Assembly: GCF_004167675.1 (NCBI RefSeq)
Contig: NZ_SEZQ01000002.1
Length of the DNA: 64,000 nucleotides
Source of the DNA: Aliivibrio finisterrensis_A
GTDB lineage: Bacteria; Pseudomonadota; Gammaproteobacteria; Enterobacterales; Vibrionaceae
Direction: 5' to 3' (one strand)
Made by a program: the position numbers and the translations under genes
In this document: positions 34,385-42,450 of the stretch, in pieces
Numbering within the stretch: position 1 is the stretch's first letter
Layout: every line of letters starts with the position of its first letter
The notes under the pieces: generated by a model
Databases searched by the model: none
The model's input: the letters and a program-made list of their open reading frames with translations, nothing else
Told to the model about the DNA's origin: nothing

Positions 34385-35563
34385 ATGCCGAGCCTAGCTC
34401 ATTGGAAAAATCCAAAAACCTTTTTGATCTTAATATCTATTGTCGTGCCTATTGCTTTCTCAACATGGAGCGCCCTTTTAAATAACTTTGTTATCGAAAA
34501 AGCGGCGTTTACAGGTGCGGATATTGGGCTATTGCAAAGTGTGCGTGAGATCCCAGGTTTTCTAGCCTTTACTGCTGTTTTCGTCCTTCTTTTTATTCGT
34601 GAGCAGAAGTTCATGATCCTCTCTTTGGTGATGTTAGCGGTAGGTGTTGCGATTACTGGGTTCTTCCCAAGCGTATATGGCTTATTGTGCACAACGTTAT
34701 TGATGTCGGTAGGTTTCCACTATTTTGAAACCTTAAAACAGTCTCTATCACTGCAATGGTTAACCAAAGAAGAAGCTCCAGAGATGCTTGGTAAGCTTAT
34801 CTCTATCGGTGCACTTGCTTCTTTATGTACTTATGGCGTGCTATGGGTATTGCTTGAATTAGTGCAATTAGAGTTTAAATGGATTTACTTCATTGCAGGT
34901 TCAATTGCATTAATCGTGACGATCTTTATGTGGTTATCGTTTCCAAATTTTGAAACCGAAACACAACAAACTAAGAAACTGGTACTACGCAAACGTTATT
35001 GGTTATATTACGCATTAACCTTTATGAGTGGTGCTCGTCGTCAGATCTTTATGGTGTTTGCTGGCTTTTTAATGGTTGAGAAGTTTGGTTATTCAGCTGC
35101 TGATATTACATTACTATTTTTAGCAAACTATGCATTTAACTGGTTATTTGCCAAGAAGATAGGACGCTGGATTGGTGTAGTTGGTGAGCGCAAAGCATTA
35201 ATGTTTGAATACATCGGTCTGATTTTTGTTTTTGTTGGTTATGCATTGGTACAAACCTCAGAAATGGCGGCAGCACTGTATATTATCGACCATCTGTTTT
35301 TTGCTTTAGCATTAGCGATTAAAACCTATTTCCAAAAAATTGCCGATCCTGCAGATATGGCATCAACGGCGGGTGTGGCATTTACTATCAACCATATCGC
35401 TGCTGTGGTTATCCCTGTGAGCTTTGGTGTGATATGGCTTGTGTCACCAGCCGCTGTGTTTTACGTAGGCGCAACAATGGCATTTATCTCATTTTTATTG
35501 TCACTCAATATTCCAGAAGCGCCACAAGAAGGAAACGAAACTCGCATTTTTAAGTGGAACTGA
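34385..35563 (+). CDS. MFS transporter
   Basis: 392 aa with about 11-12 membrane helices, arranged as two bundles around a central cytoplasmic stretch (FPNFETETQQTKKLVLRKRY, about 181-200). The N-terminus carries SLAHWKNPKTFLILISIVVP. The substrate is not identifiable; the helix pattern fits a drug or solute:proton MFS carrier. It is followed closely by a small GNAT gene and may share regulation by the upstream LysR protein. Confidence 0.82.
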   Translation: MPSLAHWKNPKTFLILISIVVPIAFSTWSALLNNFVIEKAAFTGADIGLLQSVREIPGFLAFTAVFVLLFIREQKFMILSLVMLAVGVAITGFFPSVYGLLCTTLLMSVGFHYFETLKQSLSLQWLTKEEAPEMLGKLISIGALASLCTYGVLWVLLELVQLEFKWIYFIAGSIALIVTIFMWLSFPNFETETQQTKKLVLRKRYWLYYALTFMSGARRQIFMVFAGFLMVEKFGYSAADITLLFLANYAFNWLFAKKIGRWIGVVGERKALMFEYIGLIFVFVGYALVQTSEMAAALYIIDHLFFALALAIKTYFQKIADPADMASTAGVAFTINHIAAVVIPVSFGVIWLVSPAAVFYVGATMAFISFLLSLNIPEAPQEGNETRIFKWN

Positions 35564-35603
35564 TTAAAGTAGTTGTACTTAAGAAGGAAAAGGAAATACA
35601 GGC

Positions 35604-35882
35604 ATGAATACAATCACTCATGATCCAGATAATAAGTGTTATCACATAGCACTTGAGGGAGAAGCGGTTGCTAAAGTGTATTACGAAAAGAAAGGCAATA
35701 TTCTCGATGTAATAAGCACGCGTATTCCAGATGAATTGCAAGGTAAAGGTTACGGTAAAGTGATGATGGAGGCTTTTTTAACAGAAATAAAAGCCTCTAA
35801 TTTATTGATTGTACCCGTTTGCTCTTATGTGGTTCATTACATGAATAAAAACCCACAGTGGCAAGATGTATTAGCGAAATAA
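35604..35882 (+). CDS. Small GNAT-fold protein (YidJ/Acetyltransf_CG type)
   Basis: 92 aa minimal acetyltransferase domain. IPDELQGKGYGKVMMEAFLT (about 53-72) is the acetyl-CoA loop and SYVVHYMNKNPQW is the family C-terminal motif. It belongs to the very short GNAT group, whose biological substrates are poorly known. A ribosome binding site (AAGGAAA) and a following terminator (35886-35918) support it as a real gene. Confidence 0.85.
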   Translation: MNTITHDPDNKCYHIALEGEAVAKVYYEKKGNILDVISTRIPDELQGKGYGKVMMEAFLTEIKASNLLIVPVCSYVVHYMNKNPQWQDVLAK

Positions 35883-35885
35883 TTG

Positions 35886-35918
35886 AAACCTAGGTGGTAA
35901 TCCCATCTAGGTTTTTTT
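35886..35918 (+). terminator. Terminator after the small GNAT gene
   Basis: AAACCTAG(G)TGG and CCATCTAGGTTT arms, then a T7 run. Confidence 0.85.
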
Positions 35919-35957
35919 ATATTAAGAAAGAAATTTAAGATAAACAGGGAAGGCATC

Positions 35958-36302
35958 ATGGCATTACGTACATTTATTGAAAAGCTAAACACTCAGCCTG
36001 AGTTGGTTGAATTTACCGAAACCATGGCAGTGATTGAGTCTCACTATGACTTTACGCCAACAGAGTTTGCGAATGGTAATACCGTTAATTTGGCCGATCA
36101 AAATAATGGCTCTTGTAAGATCTTTGCGTTTGCTCTACTAAATCAATTAACGGTTGAGCAAACCTTAGCGTGCTTTGGTCAATATTATCGTGAAGATGTG
36201 CTACAAAATCCAACGAATAATGACCACCAAAATATTCGTAATTTTATGGTAACCGGTTGGGCAGGGATTCAGTTTAACGCTCAAGCACTTCAAGTGAAAT
36301 AA
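35958..36302 (+). CDS. HopJ type III effector-family protein
   Basis: 114 aa matching the short HopJ family: MALRTFIEKLNTQPELVEF at the start, FTPTEFANGN, GSCKIFAFALLNQLTVEQTL and FGQYYREDVLQNP. The family was named from a Pseudomonas syringae effector but is widespread in non-pathogenic gammaproteobacteria with no type III system. No secretion role should be assumed, and none is supported here. It is 29 bp upstream of the Gfo/Idh gene and probably cotranscribed. Confidence 0.88.
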   Translation: MALRTFIEKLNTQPELVEFTETMAVIESHYDFTPTEFANGNTVNLADQNNGSCKIFAFALLNQLTVEQTLACFGQYYREDVLQNPTNNDHQNIRNFMVTGWAGIQFNAQALQVK

Positions 36303-36331
36303 TCACAAGAAAACCAATATAAGAGACCATT

Positions 36332-37309
36332 ATGATCAAACTTGCTGTTATTGGAACCAACTGGATTACTGAGCGATTTTTAGCGGCTGCACTAGAAAGT
36401 GGTAAATACCAACTATCTGCGGTGTATTCACGCTCACTTGAACAAGCTAAAGCATTTGCAGATAAATTTAGCGTCAATTTAACCTTTGATTGTTTAGATA
36501 AATTAGCGACGTGTGATGAAGTAGATGCGGTGTATATCGCAAGCCCGAATTCATTTCATGCCCCACAATCTATTAAGATGATGAAGCAGGGCAAACACGT
36601 CATTTGTGAAAAGCCAATCGCTTCAAATTACCAAGAAGCACAATTTGCTTATCAAACCGCACAAGAGAATAACGTGGTGCTGTTTGAAGCTTTTATGTCG
36701 CCATATTTACCGAACTTTCAGCAAATTAAGTCACACTTGCCAAGTTTAGGGGCGATTCGAAAAGCACACATCACTTATTGTCAGTACTCTTCTCGTTACC
36801 CTAAATACCTTAATGGTGAAAACCCAAATACTTTTAATCCTGAGTTTTCAAATGGCTCGATTATGGACATCGGTTTTTATTGTGTAGGCTCTATGGTTGA
36901 CTTATTTGGTGAGCCAACATCAATTCAAGCACAAGCGCATCTGCTAGAGTCAGGTGTTGATGGTAACGGCAGTATCATTTGTGGTTACGATGGCTTTGAT
37001 GTTGTTGTTATGCACTCTAAGATCAGTGATTCTTATATACCTAGTGAGATCCAAGGTGAAGAGGGGGCAATCTTAGCTGAGATGATCTCTATTGGCCAAA
37101 AAGTAACGAAAGTAAACCGTGGTGGAGAAACAGAAGATTTGACCCTTGAACAAAATGCCAATCCAATGTTTTATGAAGCGTTTAAATTTGCCGAGCAAGT
37201 TGAATTAAATCAAATGGATGAACATGCAGTTAAACGCTCACTGCTGATTTCAAAAGTAACCACAGAAATCCGTAAACAAACTGGTGTGGTTTTTCCTGCT
37301 GATAGTTAA
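36332..37309 (+). CDS. Gfo/Idh/MocA-family oxidoreductase
   Basis: 325 aa. An NAD(P)-binding Rossmann fold lies at the N-terminus (IKLAVIGTNWITERFLAAAL, about 2-21). The EKPIASN motif (about 93-99) carries the family lysine, and a C-terminal alpha/beta domain covers about 125-325. It is closest in pattern to YvaA/MviM-like sugar or cyclic-polyol dehydrogenases; the substrate is unknown. It probably forms a transcript with the HopJ gene. A terminator follows at 37331-37362. Confidence 0.88.
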   Translation: MIKLAVIGTNWITERFLAAALESGKYQLSAVYSRSLEQAKAFADKFSVNLTFDCLDKLATCDEVDAVYIASPNSFHAPQSIKMMKQGKHVICEKPIASNYQEAQFAYQTAQENNVVLFEAFMSPYLPNFQQIKSHLPSLGAIRKAHITYCQYSSRYPKYLNGENPNTFNPEFSNGSIMDIGFYCVGSMVDLFGEPTSIQAQAHLLESGVDGNGSIICGYDGFDVVVMHSKISDSYIPSEIQGEEGAILAEMISIGQKVTKVNRGGETEDLTLEQNANPMFYEAFKFAEQVELNQMDEHAVKRSLLISKVTTEIRKQTGVVFPADS

Positions 37310-37330
37310 TTTTTACTTTATAGTAGTGAC

Positions 37331-37362
37331 AAAGCCGAATGTATTATGCATTCGGCTTTTTT
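37331..37362 (+). terminator. Terminator after the Gfo/Idh gene
   Basis: AAAGCCGAATG and CATTCGGCTTT arms with a short loop and a T6 tail. Confidence 0.88.
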
Positions 37363-37411
37363 ATACTTTTTTGCATAGAATACTTCTCTCGATCTTCTTG
37401 TAATAGAAAGG

Positions 37412-37475
37412 TATAACGCAGATATAATCGATTTTAACAAGCAAGAATAATCAAATACTTATGTAGATTGGTATA
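37412..37475 (-). repeat. Dispersed intergenic repeat, copy C (64-bp half element)
   Basis: Reverse complement of the first 64 bp of copy B (47641 onward) with about one substitution besides the terminal base. The right half of the element is missing. It lies between the Gfo/Idh terminator and the NhaC gene. The rest of 37476-37880 is AT-rich with no gene seen; it should contain the nhaC-like promoter. Confidence 0.85.
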
Positions 37476-37880
37476 AGTCACTACGGATTGAATGAAAGCT
37501 TCATCAGAAGTTTGATCATGATTAGTGAATTGAAGTGAATATTATCGTTAGTTTAAATGGTTTATTTTGCATAACTATTAAATTTCAAGCATAAGGTAAT
37601 CATTCGAGAAATTAAATTAAGCATAGACTTACTCTCTTGATTAAGTTCTTTTTGATGATATAAATCATTGATGGGTATTTATTTATATGCTCTGTGGCTG
37701 TTTTTGTTTGAAATTCTTTTGGTGAATACTTTGTTGTTTCTAAAATGAGATCTATCTATGATTTATGGTTTTTAATTCATTAGGGGTGAATAAAAAAACT
37801 ATACAAGTGATAAGTTGGAATATATAGTCGATTTAGTTGAATATGAATTTATTCTTTGCAGTGTAAAAAGGAACGTTACT

Positions 37881-39410
37881 ATGGAACAGACAGACATTAC
37901 CTCCCTTACCCCAATCGTTATAACGTTGATTATCTCGTTAACGACACGTAATGTAGTTGTTGGTCTTTTTGCGGGAGTTTTGAGTGGGGTTGCCATGCTA
38001 AACGGTTTGCTTACCACGTTTGACCCGTTTGACACATTTGGTGTTATGGTTAAAAGCTATATCTCACCTCAACTAACAGATAGCTATAATGCAGGGGTGA
38101 TTGTATTACTGGTTTTCATTGGTGGATTTGTTGCACTAATGGAAAAGTCGGGTGGTGGCCTAGCGTTTGCAGAAAAAGTAACGATTTGGGTAAAAAGTAA
38201 ATTCCAAGCACAAACCTCGGCATGGCTAGGGGGGATCATCATTTTCTTCTCTGATTTAGGTACACCTTTAATTGTCGGTCCCGTTTTTCGTCCTCTTTTC
38301 GATAAATTAAAAATCTCTCGTCAAAAACTGGCCTTCATTATTGATTCAACTTCATCACCTGTAGCTATTTTAATTCCATTCATTGGTTGGGGTGTGTATA
38401 TCATGGGGTTAATACAGAAAGAATTTACGGCATTAAATGTCACTGATATTACGGATTGGGATGCATTTTTAGGCGCTATTCCATATCAATTCTACGCAAT
38501 TTTAGCGATAGCGATTGTTCCACTTGTCGCATTAAAGAAATTAGATTTTGGTCCAATGGCAAAAGCTGAAGCGCTAGCAAGTAAGGGTGAACTTCATGTA
38601 TCATCCGATATTTCAAAAGAGATTTTTACGCATAAAAATGCAAAAGCCTCGTTTGTATGGGCACCGCTATTGGTGATGGGAGCTGTTTTGGTATTTATGC
38701 TTGCGCCTTTAGGTTTCCCATTTGAAAAAGTATCAGGTTCCGTGTTTCGTTCTGCTTTGTCTACCGCTTACTTCTTTGCCGCATTTACACTAATTATTTT
38801 AATGGCAATGAATAAAGTAAGAAGTCTATCAGATGGCATTTCTGTGTACATGAAAGGAATGGGTAACATGATGCAAGTTGCAATTATTCTTATCCTTGCA
38901 TGGACTTTGAGCTCTGTAGGTAAAGAGTTAGGTGCGGCAGCTTATATTGCAGAGCAAGCTCAAAGTGGCTTTCCATATTGGTTAGTACCAGCGGTATCTT
39001 TTTTACTGGCTGCGATCATTTCATTTGCTACGGGATCGTCATGGGGAACCTTTGCGATTATGATGCACTTGGTTATCCCGACAGCTATTGCAATTGATGC
39101 GCCACTGTTCGTTTGTATTGGTGCTGTACTTTCTGGAGGTTTGTTTGGCGATCACTGTTCACCAATCTCTGAAACAACGATTCTGTCTTCAACAGGAGCA
39201 GGGTGTGATCAGTTCGAACACTTTAAGACACAGCTTCCTTATGCATTATTAAATGGTGGAATTGCATTGTTCAGCTTCCTAATTGCAGGCATTTTTAATA
39301 ACCCACTCATATTCATATTAGCGTTAATCGCGCAGGTTACATTGGTAGTAACACTCGCTAAATTAACCCGAGAGAATATGTTTAATAAAAGTAAGTTGGT
39401 GACCAATTAG
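37881..39410 (+). CDS. NhaC-family Na+/H+ antiporter
   Basis: 509 aa from ATG 37881, chosen for AAGGAA upstream; a 22-residue upstream extension is not family-like. About 11-12 helices. Conserved NhaC motifs: FFSDLGTPLIVGPVFRPLFD (about 122-141), DSTSSPVAILIPFIGWGVYI, FATGSSWGTFAIMMHLVIPT and GGLFGDHCSPISETTILSS. The family exchanges Na+ for H+ or couples ion exchange to organic substrates. In a marine bacterium sodium handling is likely. Monocistronic, with a terminator at 39443-39469. Confidence 0.9.
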   Translation: MEQTDITSLTPIVITLIISLTTRNVVVGLFAGVLSGVAMLNGLLTTFDPFDTFGVMVKSYISPQLTDSYNAGVIVLLVFIGGFVALMEKSGGGLAFAEKVTIWVKSKFQAQTSAWLGGIIIFFSDLGTPLIVGPVFRPLFDKLKISRQKLAFIIDSTSSPVAILIPFIGWGVYIMGLIQKEFTALNVTDITDWDAFLGAIPYQFYAILAIAIVPLVALKKLDFGPMAKAEALASKGELHVSSDISKEIFTHKNAKASFVWAPLLVMGAVLVFMLAPLGFPFEKVSGSVFRSALSTAYFFAAFTLIILMAMNKVRSLSDGISVYMKGMGNMMQVAIILILAWTLSSVGKELGAAAYIAEQAQSGFPYWLVPAVSFLLAAIISFATGSSWGTFAIMMHLVIPTAIAIDAPLFVCIGAVLSGGLFGDHCSPISETTILSSTGAGCDQFEHFKTQLPYALLNGGIALFSFLIAGIFNNPLIFILALIAQVTLVVTLAKLTRENMFNKSKLVTN

Positions 39411-39442
39411 ATTAGGCGTTTATCGAAAGGTTATAGCAAACG

Positions 39443-39469
39443 AAACGGTCTTTAATTGGGCCGTTTTTT
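39443..39469 (+). terminator. Terminator after the NhaC-family gene
   Basis: AAACGG and CCGTTT arms (with adjoining partial pairing) around a 12-base loop, with a T6 run. Confidence 0.7.
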
Positions 39470-39650
39470 GTTTCACATTCATTCCTGAAGAACGGAGTAT
39501 AAAGCTAAGAATGTAATTAAGAGGTTGGATATTTACAAAAACAAGAGACGTCGACCTAGGAAGATAAGTGTGAAAGGCAATAGGGTTTGACTGAGTTCTC
39601 TGTTCATATTTATATAGCAGGTTATTTTACTGTTTAACTCTATTATAGAT

Positions 39651-41357
39651 ATGGGGATATGGATGCTCTGTCAATTTAGATTGATTCCTGGTCGATTATT
39701 AACTCAAAAGGAATTGCCATATATTCTTACACCAAATGAGCTACTTATTCATCTTAATCGTTTTACTGATCCCGCAAAACTAAAAGCCGCTTTACCCAGT
39801 ATTTTACAGCGCCATTCCATCATTTCAGGTTCACAAGGGGTATTTCGCACAGTCAGATATATTCGTCAATTGGTTGAGCAGGGGGAGTGGGTTGCATTGT
39901 CATTAATGAACCAGCATCGAAGTGTTGATATTCTGCATTTAGTTCAAGGAAGCGGTCTACAAAAACGTATTGATAAGGTGGTTAACCCCTCGGTTACTCG
40001 TTCTCGTTTAAAAGTAAAACCGACCTTACTTCGTTCAAGTTCAAACGCCTCATCTATCACTCCTATTTCTGAAAAAAAGAATGATAATAAAATAGTTATC
40101 GAGTTTGCGGGGCAGTGGCCTAATAACGCCGCATCCATCTCGATTTCAAAATTAAAAAACATCAATGAAAAGACAGTAAAGCCGAAAAAAGACAGCAAAA
40201 ACAGACACCGGAGTCTCGTCGAATTTACGTATTTAGATGATAGAAATCGAGCTCTGTATTTGACGTTACCAAGCATGAACTCAGCCAAAGAGATAAATCT
40301 GTTACTGAGCGAATCATTACTTCCTGTAGCCAAAGAAACAGAAATGGCAGAGTGGGATAATGTGTTAGTCCCCGTGGTGCCAATGAAGAGGCAAGAAACC
40401 GAACACACATTATATAAAACTGGTTTCTTTTACGTTATTTGGAAAAATAAAGTATGGCGAGAAATCGCTATTAATAAAAATGGTTATTTTTGTGAATATT
40501 ATCATCAAGGTGATAATCCAAGAAAATCAAAAGCCTACCATGTAAATATTACAGGATCGGAGTTTCTGCCAGAATCTAATGTCTCTTTTGAAAAATTTGA
40601 ATTGTATCAAAAAGGAAAAAAAGTCTTTTCAGGTGAACTTGATCTATGTGAACAAGCAAGAGTATTTGATTTAGGAGAAGAAGAGGTCACATTAAAATTT
40701 GTAGATTTTGATCACGATGAAATATGTCTAGCGACACACGAAAGCCCAACAAAAGATGATGGCTCAAATAATACGAAACGAATAAGTCATCCCATGCCTC
40801 ATATTTGGTTGCCTTATAAAATATTAGGCCAACAGCAAACTGATTGTTATGTCTATTATAGCCAAAGATCATTGAATGAAAATGATATCAACGCGCTAGA
40901 GGCTGATTATATTAATGTCGCGGTATCCACTGATGAAATGTCTGTTTATAGCAAGCAGCAAACTTTTGAAGGGGATAGTATCTACAAGTTACCTGTAGTT
41001 GATAATTCAGTTTTTGGAGCAGAATTAATCAATAAGCAAAGTGATAGCAACATTGCTGCAATCACTGTGATGCCACCAAAAAATCAAATTACATTACGTT
41101 ACCGAATTTGCAGCACAACAGACCAACCTGATGATTTCATGATGTTAAGAAATGAAGACCAAGAATGGTCACAGAAAGTTTATTTCAGACAAGCAAAAGC
41201 TGACGATGAAGGTTTCTTAAATCTCTCTTTTTCTGGTTGGCCAAAAGAAGTTGAAGAAGTAGATATTCTTCGCGGCGCAAGTGCTGATTTAGGGACAACA
41301 GAATACGAATTATCCGTTTTGAAAACAAAAATGAAAATTTCAGAATTAATAGGCTAG
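39651..41357 (+). CDS. Unknown 568-aa protein, first gene of an uncharacterised operon
   Basis: Not recognised. There is no signal peptide or membrane helix, so it is probably cytoplasmic or exported by a non-Sec route. The N-terminal ~100 residues look helical (LPYILTPNELLIHLNRFTDP; then SILQRHSIISGSQGVFRTVR). A basic linker at about 120-190 precedes mixed alpha/beta repeats, with beta-sandwich-like segments to the end (ITVMPPKNQITLRYRICSTT). Starts at 39651 or four codons on (39663, GGGGA nearby) are both possible. The stop is 4 bp from a lipoprotein gene, which in turn overlaps the giant gene, so the three form one operon. Confidence 0.7.
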   Translation: MGIWMLCQFRLIPGRLLTQKELPYILTPNELLIHLNRFTDPAKLKAALPSILQRHSIISGSQGVFRTVRYIRQLVEQGEWVALSLMNQHRSVDILHLVQGSGLQKRIDKVVNPSVTRSRLKVKPTLLRSSSNASSITPISEKKNDNKIVIEFAGQWPNNAASISISKLKNINEKTVKPKKDSKNRHRSLVEFTYLDDRNRALYLTLPSMNSAKEINLLLSESLLPVAKETEMAEWDNVLVPVVPMKRQETEHTLYKTGFFYVIWKNKVWREIAINKNGYFCEYYHQGDNPRKSKAYHVNITGSEFLPESNVSFEKFELYQKGKKVFSGELDLCEQARVFDLGEEEVTLKFVDFDHDEICLATHESPTKDDGSNNTKRISHPMPHIWLPYKILGQQQTDCYVYYSQRSLNENDINALEADYINVAVSTDEMSVYSKQQTFEGDSIYKLPVVDNSVFGAELINKQSDSNIAAITVMPPKNQITLRYRICSTTDQPDDFMMLRNEDQEWSQKVYFRQAKADDEGFLNLSFSGWPKEVEEVDILRGASADLGTTEYELSVLKTKMKISELIG

Positions 41358-41361
41358 AACA

Positions 41362-42450
41362 ATGAAAAAAATACTATTACTCGCACTATTTAGCATCACT
41401 TTAATGGGGTGTAATGACCCTGAAAGTGTGGCAGCAGAAGCGGCTCAATTAAGGGCTGAGCAACATCCAGAGCGTACCTATGTGGGTGAGAATAATTATT
41501 ACACAATGGAAAGCAGTGGGGACATTCAATTCACGACAAAAAAAGATTTAAAAGTAATGTATCAAGATTTTCCACGTTACTTTGTTGAAAAAGCCAAAGA
41601 GTGGCCAAAAGAAGACCTTAATGACGCTAGCTCATACGATTTACCGCGCTTTCAATTTGCATGGGCGAATTCAAGCTCAAAAGATGAGTATGAGAGTGGG
41701 CTTAAAATTTGGAGCATGAAAACCGACGGAACAGATTTACGTTTAGTGACGGATGCAACTATCGATTTAACGGAAGTACGAAATCTAACTCGTTCGCCAA
41801 ATAATCGTTATGTAGCTTGGGCGGGATCTGGCGGCCATAAAAGTGTGTATGATTTAAAAACGGGCAAGGTTTCAGATATGCATAAATTCACCTCGCCACT
41901 TGATATGCTTTGGTCGGAAGACAGTCGTTATTTGTATTTTGATGACGCTATAAACAGTTATGCTCGTTGGGACTCAGAGACGGGTGAAATTAGTGAGGTT
42001 GATTTTCAATTTAGTAGCTTTGCTAAAATTACAGATGATACGTTAGTTAGTTTAAATGTTTATGGTCTGTATAGACTTAATTTGAAATCAAATAAAGGCG
42101 TGTTGCTAAAGTCTTCAAAATCACTACCTAGAGAACAAAGAAAATTAAATGTTAGATCGATCAGTCCAACTGGTCGCTATGCTTGGGGATCTAATCCTTC
42201 TTTTGGTTTCTTTTTTGACATAGAAAAAGGAACAGTTAAGCAAATAACTACAGATTACACGCCTGCTCAAATTTTAGGGAAAGACGCACATTTTAGTGCA
42301 TTAAATAGCTTTGCTAAAGTTAGAATTGTTGATCGTGTTGGAGACCGTGTATGGTCATGGCGTGCATTCTATTACGGTGCGTTATCAGGAGATGCAATTT
42401 TATATAATGGATTAGCGAACAATGGCCAGTGGTTTAAGGGAGGTAAATAA
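41362..42450 (+). CDS. Lipoprotein with TolB-like beta-propeller repeats
   Basis: 362 aa. A lipoprotein signal peptide with lipobox LMGC (Cys17) is followed by Asn-Asp. The body has repeats of the WD40-like/TolB kind: LKIWSMKTDGTDLRLVTDAT, TRSPNNRYVAWAGSG, DMLWSEDSRYLYFDDA and RSISPTGRYAWGSNP. Asp at +2 after the lipidated Cys would favour inner-membrane retention by the E. coli rule, but here +2 is Asn, so outer-membrane placement is more likely. It sits between the 568-aa unknown gene (4-bp gap) and the giant OmpA-domain gene (TAATG overlap). Confidence 0.75.
   Translation: MKKILLLALFSITLMGCNDPESVAAEAAQLRAEQHPERTYVGENNYYTMESSGDIQFTTKKDLKVMYQDFPRYFVEKAKEWPKEDLNDASSYDLPRFQFAWANSSSKDEYESGLKIWSMKTDGTDLRLVTDATIDLTEVRNLTRSPNNRYVAWAGSGGHKSVYDLKTGKVSDMHKFTSPLDMLWSEDSRYLYFDDAINSYARWDSETGEISEVDFQFSSFAKITDDTLVSLNVYGLYRLNLKSNKGVLLKSSKSLPREQRKLNVRSISPTGRYAWGSNPSFGFFFDIEKGTVKQITTDYTPAQILGKDAHFSALNSFAKVRIVDRVGDRVWSWRAFYYGALSGDAILYNGLANNGQWFKGGK

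Noticed and set aside
35958..36302. Type III secretion effector
   Set aside because: The HopJ name is historical. No type III secretion genes or chaperone are nearby, and the family is widespread in non-pathogens.
39944..40408. 154-codon antisense frame within the 568-aa gene
   Set aside because: Lies opposite a continuous coding frame with operon context and has no start signals; a compositional shadow.
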